NCBI RefSeq assembly: GCF_000718165.1
Contig: NZ_JOEY01000025.1
Location: 1 to 64,000 of the forward strand
Origin: Streptomyces fulvoviolaceus
GTDB lineage: Bacteria > Actinomycetota > Actinomycetes > Streptomycetales > Streptomycetaceae
Length of the DNA stretch: 64,000 bases
Direction: 5' to 3'
Positions within the stretch are counted from its first letter, which is position 1, and the number at the start of each line of letters is the position of its first letter. Under the pieces are notes generated by a model. It was given only the letters and a program-made list of their open reading frames with translations, had not been told where the DNA came from and searched no databases. Of this stretch, positions 17,389 through 25,380 are shown one piece after another. The position numbers and the translations under genes are program-made.

Positions 17389-18686
17389 AGATCGCCTTCG
17401 TGGGCGCGGGCAGCGTGGTGTTCACGCAGGGCCTGCTGGCCGACCTGTTCGCCTTCCCCGAACTCGCCCACGCCCGCATCGCCCTGCACGACATCGACCC
17501 CGAGCGGCTGGCCACGGCGGAGGGGGCCGCCCGCCACATCGCGGAGGTCCGCGGGGCCAAGCCGGTGATCACCGCGCACCTCGACCGGCGGGCGGCGCTG
17601 GCGGACGCCGACTTCGTCGTCAACATCGTCCAGGTCGGTATGAACGAGGCCACCCGCACCGACTTCGCCGTACCCGCCCGGTACGGCCTGCGTCAGACGA
17701 TCGGCGACACGCTCGGCGTAGGAGGCATCTTCCGCGCCCTCAGAACCTTCCCCGTGCTGAAGGGGATCGCCGAGGACATGGCCGACCTCTGCCCGGACGC
17801 ACACCTGTTGAACTACACCAACCCGATGGCGATGAACGTCCTCTACCTGAGCCGCATCGCCCCCGCCCTGCGGGTGACCGGCCTGTGCCACTCGGTGTAC
17901 TGGACGGTGCACGACCTGGCCCGCCTGCTCGACGTGCCCTTCGAGGAGGTGTCCTACCTGGCCGCGGGCATCAACCACCAGTCGTGGCTGCTGCGTTTCG
18001 AGCGCGCCGGACAGAACCTGTATCCGCTGCTGGACGAGGCGATCGCCCGGGATCCCGGACTGCCGCGCCGGGTCCGCGTGGACATGTACCGCAGGCTGGG
18101 CCACTACCCGACCGAGACGAGCGAGCACTCCGCCGAGTACGTGCCCTGGTACCTGCCCCACGCCGGCGAGATCGAGCGGCTGCGGCTGCCGGTCGGGGCG
18201 TACCTGGACATCATCGAGGAGAACACCGCGAACTACGAGCGCACCCGCGCGGCGCTCGCCAAGGGCACCCCTCTCCCGGTGGAGGGCACGCTGGAGTACG
18301 CCCCGCAGATCATCCACAGCGCCCTCACCGGCACGCCCCGCGAGGTCTACGGCAACGTCCCCAACCGCGGTCTCATCGACAACCTCCCGCCCGACTCCGT
18401 CGTCGAAGTGCCCTGCCTCGCCGACGCATTGGGGGTGCATCCCACCCGAGTCGGTTCACTGCCCCCGCAGTGCGCGGCCCTCAACAGGACCTACGCCTCC
18501 GTCACCGACCTCGTGGTCCGTGCTGCCACGGACTGCGACCCGCGCCACATCCGGCACGCGGCGATGACCGACCCCGCGACGGCGGCCGCGCTGCCGGTGG
18601 AAGGGATCTGGGACCTGTGCGACGAGCTCGTACGGGCTCATGGGGAACTGCTGCAGCCGGAGTTGCGGGCCGTGCTCGGCCACTGA
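17385..18686 (+). CDS. GH4-family NAD-dependent alpha-glycosidase (alpha-galactosidase-like)
   Basis: 433 residues. It has the N-terminal NAD-binding Rossmann motif (KIAFVGAGSVVFTQGLL), the LLNYTNPMAM block, the metal-binding Cys-His pair in TGLCHSVYWT and His in AAGINHQSWLLRF. These are hallmarks of GH4, whose members cleave by NAD-dependent oxidation with Mn2+. The similarity is closest to the alpha-galactosidase/alpha-glucuronidase side rather than the 6-phospho-glycosidases. ATG 17385 has AAAGGG upstream and overlaps the kinase stop. As the last gene of the operon it should hydrolyse imported oligosaccharides in the cytoplasm. Confidence 0.9.
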   Translation: MKIAFVGAGSVVFTQGLLADLFAFPELAHARIALHDIDPERLATAEGAARHIAEVRGAKPVITAHLDRRAALADADFVVNIVQVGMNEATRTDFAVPARYGLRQTIGDTLGVGGIFRALRTFPVLKGIAEDMADLCPDAHLLNYTNPMAMNVLYLSRIAPALRVTGLCHSVYWTVHDLARLLDVPFEEVSYLAAGINHQSWLLRFERAGQNLYPLLDEAIARDPGLPRRVRVDMYRRLGHYPTETSEHSAEYVPWYLPHAGEIERLRLPVGAYLDIIEENTANYERTRAALAKGTPLPVEGTLEYAPQIIHSALTGTPREVYGNVPNRGLIDNLPPDSVVEVPCLADALGVHPTRVGSLPPQCAALNRTYASVTDLVVRAATDCDPRHIRHAAMTDPATAAALPVEGIWDLCDELVRAHGELLQPELRAVLGH

Positions 18687-18769
18687 GGAGGTGACCGAAG
18701 TCGAACCGGTGTTCGCCCGCGCCCGGAACGCCCGAAACTGGTTGAATGAGCCGCCCCGGGCGCGGTCGC

Positions 18770-19075
18770 GCCAACGTCAAGGCCCTCGTGTACGTCGCCG
18801 CGTTCGCCCCCGACGAGGGGGAGAGCGCTGCAGCCGGCCGGGATGTTCCCCGGCAGCCAGTTGCCGGACGCGCTGGCCACCCGCCCCTACCCGATACCCG
18901 GCAGCGGCGCCCCCGGGATCGACGGCTGCATCGCCCCGGCGAAGTTCCACGGCGTCTTCGCCCAGGACCTGCCGCGCTCGCAGACCCATGCGCCGGCGGT
19001 CGCCCAACGCCCGGGCAGCGTGGGCGGGTTGGGCGGGCCCAGCGGTGTACCGGCCTGGAAGACCATCCTCCGTGC
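18770..19075 (+). pseudogene. Alpha/beta-hydrolase remnant with frameshift, both ends missing
   Basis: Frame 2 reads a segment typical of small Streptomyces alpha/beta hydrolases (NVKALVYVAAFAPDEGESA, 18773-18829). The continuation (LQPAGMFPGSQLPDALATRP, through IAPAKFHGVFAQDLP to PAWKTI) is in another frame from about 18828, as if one base were lost in the GAGAGCGCTGCAG stretch. The first ~90 and last ~60 residues of the family are absent. It therefore cannot make a working enzyme. It sits in the 427-base gap after the GH4 operon. Confidence 0.7.
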
Positions 19076-19113
19076 GCGATTCCGCCGGCTGCCGACGGGG
19101 ACGGCGCACGAGG

Positions 19114-19644
19114 TCATCGTCCGAGCAGGTCCAGCGCCCGCTCCCACCCGAACTCCGGCCGCCTGCCGTCCTCCCCCGCCTCCCCGGAGTACGGTTCGCC
19201 GAACCGGATGCCCATCCCGCGCAGCCGTATCAGACTGTCCTGGTAGGCGGGGTGGGTGGCCAACGCGTCGGCCACGCACGGCAGTACGGCGACGGGGACG
19301 CCGAGGCCGTACGACTCGCAGAGGGTGGCCACGGCGAGGGTGTCGGCCAGACCCGCCGCCCATTTGTTGATCGTGTTGAAGGTGGCGGGAGCGACCACGA
19401 CCGCGTCCGGCGGCGGGAACGGGCGCGGGTCACCGGGGCTGCGCCAGGCCGAGCGGATCGGGCGGCCGGCCTGTGCCTCGACGGCGGCGGTGTCGAAGAA
19501 GCCGTTCATGGCGACGGGCGTCGCGATGACGCCGACCTCCCAGTCCCGCTCCTGGGCCGCAGTGATCAACTTGCTGACGTCCACGGCGATTCCGGCGGCA
19601 CAGACGACAACGTAGAGGAAGGGTCCCTCGGCCTGTTCGGTCAC
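19114..19644 (-). CDS. Flavoprotein of the HFCD (PPC-decarboxylase-like) family
   Basis: 176 residues. It begins with a Rossmann-like strand (FLYVVVCAAGIAVDVSKL) and has the family's conserved VVVAPATFNTINKWAAGLADTLA stretch, which binds FMN and contains the Asn of HFCD enzymes. The C-terminus carries a PYSGEAGEDG segment. The active-site His of true cysteine decarboxylases is not evident, so the reaction is open. It lies nine bases downstream of the DUF1348 gene in the same direction, and the two probably form an operon under the TetR protein transcribed divergently. Confidence 0.85.
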   Translation of the reverse strand: MTEQAEGPFLYVVVCAAGIAVDVSKLITAAQERDWEVGVIATPVAMNGFFDTAAVEAQAGRPIRSAWRSPGDPRPFPPPDAVVVAPATFNTINKWAAGLADTLAVATLCESYGLGVPVAVLPCVADALATHPAYQDSLIRLRGMGIRFGEPYSGEAGEDGRRPEFGWERALDLLGR

Positions 19645-19653
19645 CCGCGCACC

Positions 19654-20112
19654 CTACTCAAGCGGGAAGGACCGCCCCCGTTCGGCTTCCGGCCGCGGGC
19701 CGAGGATGCGCCGCTGCTTCTCCTCGATGGACACGTCGTTGATGCTGGCCTCGCGCCGGGTCATCAGCCCGCGCTCGTCGAACTCCCACAACTCGTTGCC
19801 GTACGACCGCCACCACCGGCCGTCGGCGTCCTGGCACTCGTACTGGAAGCGGACCGCGATGCGGTTGCCGTCGTAGGCCCACAGATCCTTGCGCAGGGCG
19901 TACTCCCGCTCGCGCGCCCACTTCGCGGTGAGGAACTCGACGATCTCCGCGCGGCCGGTGACGAAGGTGTCGCGGTTGCGCCACACCGAGTCCGGCGAGT
20001 AGGCGAGGGCCACTCTGTGCGGGTCGCGGGTGTTCCAGGCGTCCTCGGCGGCCTGCACCTTCTGCGCGGCGGTCTCGCGGGTGAACGGCGGCAGGGGCGG
20101 GCGGTCGGTCAT
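19654..20112 (-). CDS. DUF1348 (NTF2-like) protein
   Basis: 152 residues, entire NTF2-like/DUF1348 family: PPFTRETAAQKVQAAEDAWN, then SVWRNRDTFVTGR and a C-terminal EEKQRRILGPRP are all typical. Such proteins form small alpha/beta-barrel dimers; no catalytic residues are established. Start ATG 20112 follows GGAGGATGAC. The two TetR-type operators overlap its promoter, so expression is probably repressed by the divergent regulator. Confidence 0.9.
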   Translation of the reverse strand: MTDRPPLPPFTRETAAQKVQAAEDAWNTRDPHRVALAYSPDSVWRNRDTFVTGRAEIVEFLTAKWAREREYALRKDLWAYDGNRIAVRFQYECQDADGRWWRSYGNELWEFDERGLMTRREASINDVSIEEKQRRILGPRPEAERGRSFPLE

Positions 20113-20134
20113 GTCATCCTCCGTGGCCCAGAAG

Positions 20135-20187
20135 GGAGAACGTACGTTCTCCGGTACGATCACCAACGTAGGAGAACGCTCGTTCTC
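20135..20187. promoter_or_regulatory. Twin TetR-type operators between DUF1348 and tetR genes
   Basis: Two copies of a GAGAACG...CGTTCTC motif. The first, 20135-20152, is a perfect 18-base palindrome (GGAGAACGTACGTTCTCC). The second, 20172-20187, keeps both 7-base arms with a CT centre. They are spaced 37 bases centre to centre and sit in the 95-base divergent gap, positioned to block both promoters. The natural ligand-responsive binder is the adjacent TetR protein. Confidence 0.8.
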
Positions 20188-20207
20188 GCGTCAAGGAGTG
20201 GTCGTCC

Positions 20208-20759
20208 ATGGACAGCGCAGTGGCCCGGGAGCGGGCGCTGGACGCCGCCGAGGAGCTGTTCTACGGGCGGGGCATCCAGTCCGTCGGCATGGACGACATC
20301 CGCGGCGCGTCCGGGATCTCGCTCAAGCGGCTCTACCAGCTCTTCCCGGCGAAGGAGCAACTGGTCGAGGCCTATCTGGAGCGGCGGGACGGACGCTGGC
20401 GCGGGCGGCTCGCGGCGTACGTGGAGCGCGAGGAGGATCCCGGAGGGCGGATCCTCGCGGTCTTCGACTGGCTGGAGGAGTGGTTCGGCGAGGACGGCTT
20501 CCGCGGGTGCGCGTGGATCAACTCGTACGGCGAACTGGGGGCCAGGTCGGACCGTGTGGCGTCCCAAGTCCGAGCCCACAAGCAGGCGTTCGGCGACTAC
20601 CTCGCCTCGCTCGTGGCCGCCGCCGGGCGGCCCGCCTCGCTGGCCGGGCCGCTCTTCCTGCTGGCCGAGGGCGCCATGGTGACGGCGGGCATCACACAGA
20701 GCACGCGGCCGGCCGCCGAGGCGCGCGAGGCGGCCCGGCTGTTGCTGGAGTCCCGCTGA
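20208..20759 (+). CDS. TetR-family transcriptional regulator
   Basis: 183 residues. The N-terminal helix-turn-helix is typical (LFYGRGIQSVGMDDIRGASGISLKRLYQLFPAKEQLVEAYL), and the remainder is an all-helical ligand domain. ATG 20208 follows AAGGAG. It is divergent from the DUF1348/HFCD pair, and the two palindromes in the gap mark it as their likely repressor and its own. The C-terminal domain resembles TetR proteins of the SCO-type that sense aromatic or lipophilic compounds, which is an inference. Confidence 0.92.
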   Translation: MDSAVARERALDAAEELFYGRGIQSVGMDDIRGASGISLKRLYQLFPAKEQLVEAYLERRDGRWRGRLAAYVEREEDPGGRILAVFDWLEEWFGEDGFRGCAWINSYGELGARSDRVASQVRAHKQAFGDYLASLVAAAGRPASLAGPLFLLAEGAMVTAGITQSTRPAAEAREAARLLLESR

Positions 20760-20761
20760 GG

Positions 20762-21439
20762 TCAGGCGACGGCGAGCGCCGTCACGGCCGCGCGTGCCCG
20801 GGTCAGCGAGTCCGCCGCCGGGCCTTCGAGTCCGTCCAGGTGCGGCAGGAGACCGACGAGGGTGAGCTCGGCGGCGATGAGGTGCAGGTTGTCCGGCGCC
20901 ACGCCCTGGCTGCCGAAGTAGGCCTTCAGGTACGGCGTCTGGAAGTCGTGGTGCTCGCGCGGGGTGCCGGGGCCGTAGCCGCCGCCGCGCGCCATGACCA
21001 CGACCACCCGGGTGTCCCGCAGCAGGCGCTCACCGGTGTCCGGATCGGCGTACGCGCCGGGGAAGGTCACGCGGTCGATCCACGCCTTCAGGGACGCGGG
21101 TACCGAGAAGTTGTACATCGGGACGCCGAGCAACACCGTGTCCGCGGCGAGCAGTTCGGTGATCAGGGGCCGCGTGAGCTCCCACTCCCGCTCCTCGGCG
21201 GCGTTCTCGATCAGCGCAGGCACCTTGGCCGGCGGGACGAACCCCTCGCGTTCCACACGGCGGCCGAGGGCGGCGTACGCCGGGCCCAGTGGTGGGACCG
21301 GGTCGGCGGTCAGGTCGCGGCGACGGTAGGCCGCCGTCCCGTTGTGTGCGCGCCATGTCCGCGCGAACAGGCCCGTCAGGCGCCTGCTGACCGAGTCGTC
21401 GGCCGTGTCGGCGCTGGAGTCGATGTGCAGCAGGGTCAT
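20762..21439 (-). CDS. azoR: FMN-dependent NADH:quinone / azoreductase
   Basis: 225 residues of the AzoR flavodoxin-fold family. It has LLHIDSSADTADDSVSRRL at the N-terminus (FMN phosphate loop), then GVPMYNFSVPASLKAWIDRV and MARGGGYGPG, both of which contact FMN. It should reduce quinones and azo bonds with NADH. ATG 21439 follows GAGGGG. It is divergent from the SigJ-like sigma gene across 66 bases; sigma factors of this type often sit beside small redox enzymes, so the sigma factor may drive this gene. Confidence 0.93.
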   Translation of the reverse strand: MTLLHIDSSADTADDSVSRRLTGLFARTWRAHNGTAAYRRRDLTADPVPPLGPAYAALGRRVEREGFVPPAKVPALIENAAEEREWELTRPLITELLAADTVLLGVPMYNFSVPASLKAWIDRVTFPGAYADPDTGERLLRDTRVVVVMARGGGYGPGTPREHHDFQTPYLKAYFGSQGVAPDNLHLIAAELTLVGLLPHLDGLEGPAADSLTRARAAVTALAVA

Positions 21440-21505
21440 GTCGGTCCCCTCGGTCGGGTCGGGATCGTCAGTGGGGTGACGGAGCACGACGGAGAAAGGT
21501 GACCG

Positions 21506-22411
21506 ATGGACGGGCACGACGAGCTGGCGCGGCGGTTCGAGGAGCGGCGCGGGCAGCTGCGGGCGGTGGCGTACCGCATGCTGGGCTCGGCCGACGAGGC
21601 GGAGGACGCCGTCCAGGAGGCCTGGCTGCGACTGAGTCGTACCGGCGAGGACGGCATCGACAACCTGGCGGGCTGGCTGACGACGGTGGTCTCCCGGATC
21701 TGCCTGGACATGCTGCGGTCGCGCTCGTCACGACGGGAGGAGCCGTACGGTCAGGAGGCGCCGGAGAGGGCCGCCGTCGAGAACGCCCCCGAGGACGAGG
21801 CTGTCCTGGGCGACTCGGTGGGCCTCGCCCTGCTGGTGGTCCTCGACCGGCTGGGCCCCGCCGAGCGGGTCGCGTTCGTGCTGCACGACCTGTTCGGCGT
21901 GCCCTTCGACCACATCGCCCAGGTCGTGGGCCGTACCCGGCCCGCCGCGAAGAAGCTCGCCAGTCGCGCCCGGCAGAAGGTCCGGGGCACTCCCGCCGTC
22001 CCGGGGGCCGAGCTCGACCGGCACCGGCAGGTCGTCGAGGCGTTCCTGGCCGCCGCGCGGGGCGGCGACCTCGACGGCCTGCTGGCCGTACTCGCCCCCG
22101 ACGTGGTCCGGCGGGCGGACCCCGCCGCCCTGCCGCCCGGGGTGCCGCCCGAACTGCGCGGCGCCCGTGCGGTGGCGGAGGGGACCGTGGCGCTGCGGGA
22201 ACGGTCCCGGTTCGCCGCAACCGCCCTCGTCGACCGGAGCGTCGGTGTCGTCGTCGCCCCGCACGGGCGGTTGCTGTTCGCACTGACGGTCACGGTCGAG
22301 GACGGGCGGATCACCGCGTACGACGTCGTCGCCGACTCGGCGCGGCTGGACGGTCTCGACCTCGCTGTCCTCGACCTGCCGGGGATCAGCCCACTGTCTC
22401 GGACACCGTGA
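21506..22411 (+). CDS. SigJ/ECF41-like sigma factor with C-terminal SnoaL-like domain
   Basis: 301 residues. Sigma region 2 (RAVAYRMLGSADEAEDAVQEAW) and region 4 (FGVPFDHIAQVVGRTRPAAKKL) are clear. The last ~110 residues form a SnoaL/NTF2-like domain (HRQVVEAFLAAARGGDLDGLLAVLAPDV). In the ECF41 group this extra domain controls sigma activity in place of an anti-sigma factor. ATG 21506 follows AAAGGTG. Its 3' end overlaps the converging ferredoxin gene by 26 bases. Divergent gene: azoreductase, the likely target. Confidence 0.92.
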   Translation: MDGHDELARRFEERRGQLRAVAYRMLGSADEAEDAVQEAWLRLSRTGEDGIDNLAGWLTTVVSRICLDMLRSRSSRREEPYGQEAPERAAVENAPEDEAVLGDSVGLALLVVLDRLGPAERVAFVLHDLFGVPFDHIAQVVGRTRPAAKKLASRARQKVRGTPAVPGAELDRHRQVVEAFLAAARGGDLDGLLAVLAPDVVRRADPAALPPGVPPELRGARAVAEGTVALRERSRFAATALVDRSVGVVVAPHGRLLFALTVTVEDGRITAYDVVADSARLDGLDLAVLDLPGISPLSRTP

Positions 22412-22586
22412 TGGCGGCGACGGGGCAGGACCGGGCGGCCTCCCGCACCATCGGGTCGCCGCCGCCGTCCTCCCGACCGGGCAGGAGGGTGCTGAAGCCG
22501 TCGTCGTCCTGGGTGAAGACGCCCGGCGCGGCCATGGCGCACTGGCCGGCGCCGATGCAGACGTCCTTGTCGATGTCGATGTGCAT
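22386..22586 (-). CDS. 3Fe-4S ferredoxin
   Basis: 66 residues with three cluster ligands (C-I-G-A-G-Q-C spacing, then Cys-Pro in RSCPVAAI) and no fourth cysteine, as in P450-partner ferredoxins. The Asp/Glu-rich surface is typical. It begins 13 bases after the P450 stop and is certainly co-transcribed. It should pass electrons from a ferredoxin reductase to that P450. Its end overlaps the 3' end of the sigma gene on the other strand. Confidence 0.95.
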   Translation of the reverse strand: MHIDIDKDVCIGAGQCAMAAPGVFTQDDDGFSTLLPGREDGGGDPMVREAARSCPVAAITVSETVG

Positions 22587-22599
22587 GACCTTCAGCCTC

Positions 22600-23799
22600 T
22601 TACCAGGTCACGGGGAGTTCCAGCATCCCCTGGATCGTGTCGCCGGGTTTGAAGGGGATCTCGTCGGCGGGCGCGGCGAGGCGGAGTGTGGGGAGCCGGT
22701 CGAAGAGGGTGCGCAGGGCGATCTCCAGCTCGGCGCGGGCCAGGTTCTGGCCGAGGCACTGGTGGATGCCGAAGCCGAACGCGACGTGGTGGCGGGCCGG
22801 CCGGTGCCAGTCCAGGGCGTCCGGGTCGGCGTAGACGTCCTGGTCACGGTTGATGACCGAGGTCGAGAAGACCACGCCGTCACCCGCCCGGATGGTCGTT
22901 CCGCCCGCCTCGATGTCCTCGGTCGCCCTGCGCAGCAGCCCGTCCGCGATCGAGAGCATGCGCATCAGTTCCTCGACCGCGCCGGGCAGCAGCTCCGGGT
23001 CGCCGCGCAACTCGGCGAGCCGCTCGGGGTGTTGGAGGAGGGTGAAGGTGCCGAGGGAGATCATGTTGGCGGTCGTCTCGTGGCCGGCGACCAGCAGGAT
23101 GGTCGCGAACGAGATGACCTCCTGACGGGTCAGCACCCCCTCGCGCAGCTGATGGTGGACGAGTTCGTCCAGAACGCCCTCGCCTGGCTCCGGCTGCTTC
23201 TGCTTGCTGTCGATCAACTCCTCGAAGTACGCGTCCAGTTGGTCGCGCGCGTGCTGTGTGTCGACGGCCGTCGGGCCGCGCAGCAGTCGTCGTGACTGCC
23301 CCTCGAAGAAGTCGTGGTCGGCATAGGGGACGCCGAGCAGCGCACAGATCACCATCGACGGCACGGGCAGTGCGAAGGCGTTCACCAGCTCGGCGGGCGG
23401 TCCCTGCTCGATCATCGCGTCGAGCAGCCCGTCCACGATCCGCTGGATCTGCGGGCGCAGTTCGGCGGCGCGCCTGAGGGTGAAGCTGGGCACCATCATC
23501 CGCCGCTGGGTGCGGTGTTCCGGGTCGTCGACGCCGAGCAGGGCGACCCTCCGGTTCTTCACCGCGGTGAACCGTTCGGTGGGCGCCGGGAAGTCTGGGT
23601 GGGTGCGGTCCGTCGACAGACGCTGGTCGGCGAGCAGGTCGCGGGCGAGGGCGTGACCCGTGACCAGCCAGGCCGGACGGCCGTCGTAGAGGGTGATCCG
23701 GGTCAGCGGGCGGGCGGCGCGCAGAGGGTCGTAGGCGGTGGCCGGGTGGTAGGGGCAGGTCCGGTCCTGGGGGAAGGCGACGGGTTCCGTTTCCGTCAT
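22600..23799 (-). CDS. Cytochrome P450, CYP105D-like
   Basis: 399 residues. The sequence is closely similar to what I recall of CYP105D enzymes (FPQDRTCPYHPATAY start, VALLGVDDPEHRTQRRMM). I-helix AGHETTAN, K-helix EELMR matching EXXR, and haem loop FGFGIHQCLGQ with the Cys ligand are all intact. CYP105D members oxidise many foreign compounds and are often inducible. ATG 23799 is preceded by GGTCTTCC, a weak site; a longer frame to 23901 lacks one. Followed by its ferredoxin. There is no reductase gene nearby. The 280 bases upstream (23800-24079) hold no gene; short AT-poor direct repeats of TCG are the only structure seen. Confidence 0.95.
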   Translation of the reverse strand: MTETEPVAFPQDRTCPYHPATAYDPLRAARPLTRITLYDGRPAWLVTGHALARDLLADQRLSTDRTHPDFPAPTERFTAVKNRRVALLGVDDPEHRTQRRMMVPSFTLRRAAELRPQIQRIVDGLLDAMIEQGPPAELVNAFALPVPSMVICALLGVPYADHDFFEGQSRRLLRGPTAVDTQHARDQLDAYFEELIDSKQKQPEPGEGVLDELVHHQLREGVLTRQEVISFATILLVAGHETTANMISLGTFTLLQHPERLAELRGDPELLPGAVEELMRMLSIADGLLRRATEDIEAGGTTIRAGDGVVFSTSVINRDQDVYADPDALDWHRPARHHVAFGFGIHQCLGQNLARAELEIALRTLFDRLPTLRLAAPADEIPFKPGDTIQGMLELPVTW

Positions 23800-24079
23800 G
23801 GAAGACCTCGCAGACGAAGAGTGCGTCGTGCAGATCTTCATTAGATGCCCGGGGCATCTATGAGGCGACGACAAGTTCGGCCAGATCGGTGGCGCGGCCA
23901 ATCTGGCCGGGGATCGTCGCTCGGGTGTCGAAGACCAGCTGTCGATAACCGGCTGTCGAAAATCGGTTGTCGGCGAGGAGCGGCCGCCGCCAGAATCCGG
24001 CCATGCCTACGACCTTCGCCTTCCTGCCGCCGACCGCCGCCGCCACGCCGGAGCGGTTCCAGCAGCAGACCGGCCGACC

Positions 24080-24733
24080 GTGGAGGCCTACGCTTCCCCG
24101 CTCGTGACCGCCGCGCTCGTCGCGGGACTGCTCGCGGGGTACGGCATCGCCGTTCCCGTCGGCGCGGTCGCGACCTATCTCGTCTCGCTCACCGCCCGTA
24201 CGTCCCTGCGCACCGGTGTCTGCGCCGCGCTCGGCGTCGCCACCGCCGACGGGCTCTACGCCCTGGTGGCCACCGTCGGGGGTTCCGCCGTCGCGGCTCT
24301 GCTGCGGCCGGTCCTCGAGCCGCTGCGCTGGGCCGCCGCCCTCGTCCTGGTGACCCTGGCGGTGCGCGGTGCGGTCACGGCCGTACGCCGGTACCGCGGC
24401 CACCGGCTCGCCACGCGCGATGCCCCGCCTCCCCCGAGCCCCGCCCGGGCCTATCTGGGGCTGCTCGGGATCACCCTGCTCAACCCGACCACCGTCGTCT
24501 ACTTCGCGGCGCTGGTGCTCGGCACCCGCGCCGAGGAGGCGGTGCGGCCCCTGGAGCAGGGGGTGTTCGTGCTCGCGGCGTTCGCCGCGTCCGCGAGCTG
24601 GCAGCTGCTGCTCGCCGGGGGCGGTGCCCTGCTGGGGCGGGCCCTGACGGGCCACCGGGGGCGGCTGCTGACGGCACTGGTGTCGAGCGGTGTGATCTCG
24701 GCACTCGCCGTGCGGATGCTGGTCACGCCGTGA
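24080..24733 (+). CDS. LysE/RhtB-family exporter
   Basis: 217 residues with six hydrophobic helices, the first with GYGIAVPVGAVATYL, which is the LysE signature region near a Pro-x-Gly. The loop between helices 3 and 4 carries the Arg-rich part and the motif LLGITLLNPTTVVYF. It probably exports amino acids or small metabolites. The start is a GTG at 24080; a short frame with ATG 24003 stops at 24107 and is not this gene. It converges with the SnoaL-like gene ten bases further on. Confidence 0.88.
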   Translation: MEAYASPLVTAALVAGLLAGYGIAVPVGAVATYLVSLTARTSLRTGVCAALGVATADGLYALVATVGGSAVAALLRPVLEPLRWAAALVLVTLAVRGAVTAVRRYRGHRLATRDAPPPPSPARAYLGLLGITLLNPTTVVYFAALVLGTRAEEAVRPLEQGVFVLAAFAASASWQLLLAGGGALLGRALTGHRGRLLTALVSSGVISALAVRMLVTP

Positions 24734-24742
24734 GGCCGGGCC

Positions 24743-25180
24743 CTACGGTGCGAACGCCCGGGCGACAGCCAGGCTGTCCTCGTACACGTGATGGCGGACC
24801 ACGAGCCCGTCCTCGACGGTCAGATGCAGGGCGAACCTGGCGCGATAGCGCCGTCCGGTCGCCGCGACGGTCTGCCGGATCTCGCCAAGGACCACCGCGT
24901 CCGGGCCGTCCACCAGGATCCGCTCGATCTGCGTCGCCGCCTGCCCGGGTACGTGGCGGGCGGCAAGCTCCCGGAAGTGGTCTGCGGCGTCGGCGCGGGT
25001 GGAGCGGTGCCGGATCCACGGGAGCTCCGTACGCCCGTGCTCGTCCATGGGCCAGCTGAGTTTCCAGTCGCCGCCGTGCTCGGCGTACAGCTCGGCGATC
25101 AGATCCGGGTCGCCGTGGCCGATCCGGAGCAGCAGTTCCTCGACCACTGCGCGGGTCGTCGTGTCGGCTGTCGTGGTCAT
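24743..25180 (-). CDS. SnoaL-like (NTF2-fold) protein
   Basis: 145 residues. An N-terminal helix precedes LLLRIGHGDPDLIAELYAEHGGDW, typical of the SnoaL-like group, and there is a long central strand with conserved PWIRHRSTR. Members include polyketide cyclases and hydratases as well as many of unknown function. ATG 25180 follows GGAGAAGG. It is a single gene. No polyketide genes are near, so a biosynthetic role is unlikely. Confidence 0.85.
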   Translation of the reverse strand: MTTTADTTTRAVVEELLLRIGHGDPDLIAELYAEHGGDWKLSWPMDEHGRTELPWIRHRSTRADAADHFRELAARHVPGQAATQIERILVDGPDAVVLGEIRQTVAATGRRYRARFALHLTVEDGLVVRHHVYEDSLAVARAFAP

Positions 25181-25380
25181 GAGGCCTTCTCCTTCGCCGG
25201 GTGTCGTGCCGGAGTGGTCACGACTCTGCCGCAGGGGCCCGGCGGAGGCGATTACCCGCGGGGTCATGGCCTTGCCTCACACGGGCCGCGAGGGGAACAC
25301 GGTAGGGATGATTCCTGCACGTGCCGGTGTTGAACTCCGGTGCGAGTCAGCCGTAGGACATCGACGACGGGACGGATGCC

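Noticed and set aside
24003..24107. A 34-codon frame upstream of the LysE-type gene
   Set aside because: No ribosome site and no family; it overlaps the LysE start in a different frame.
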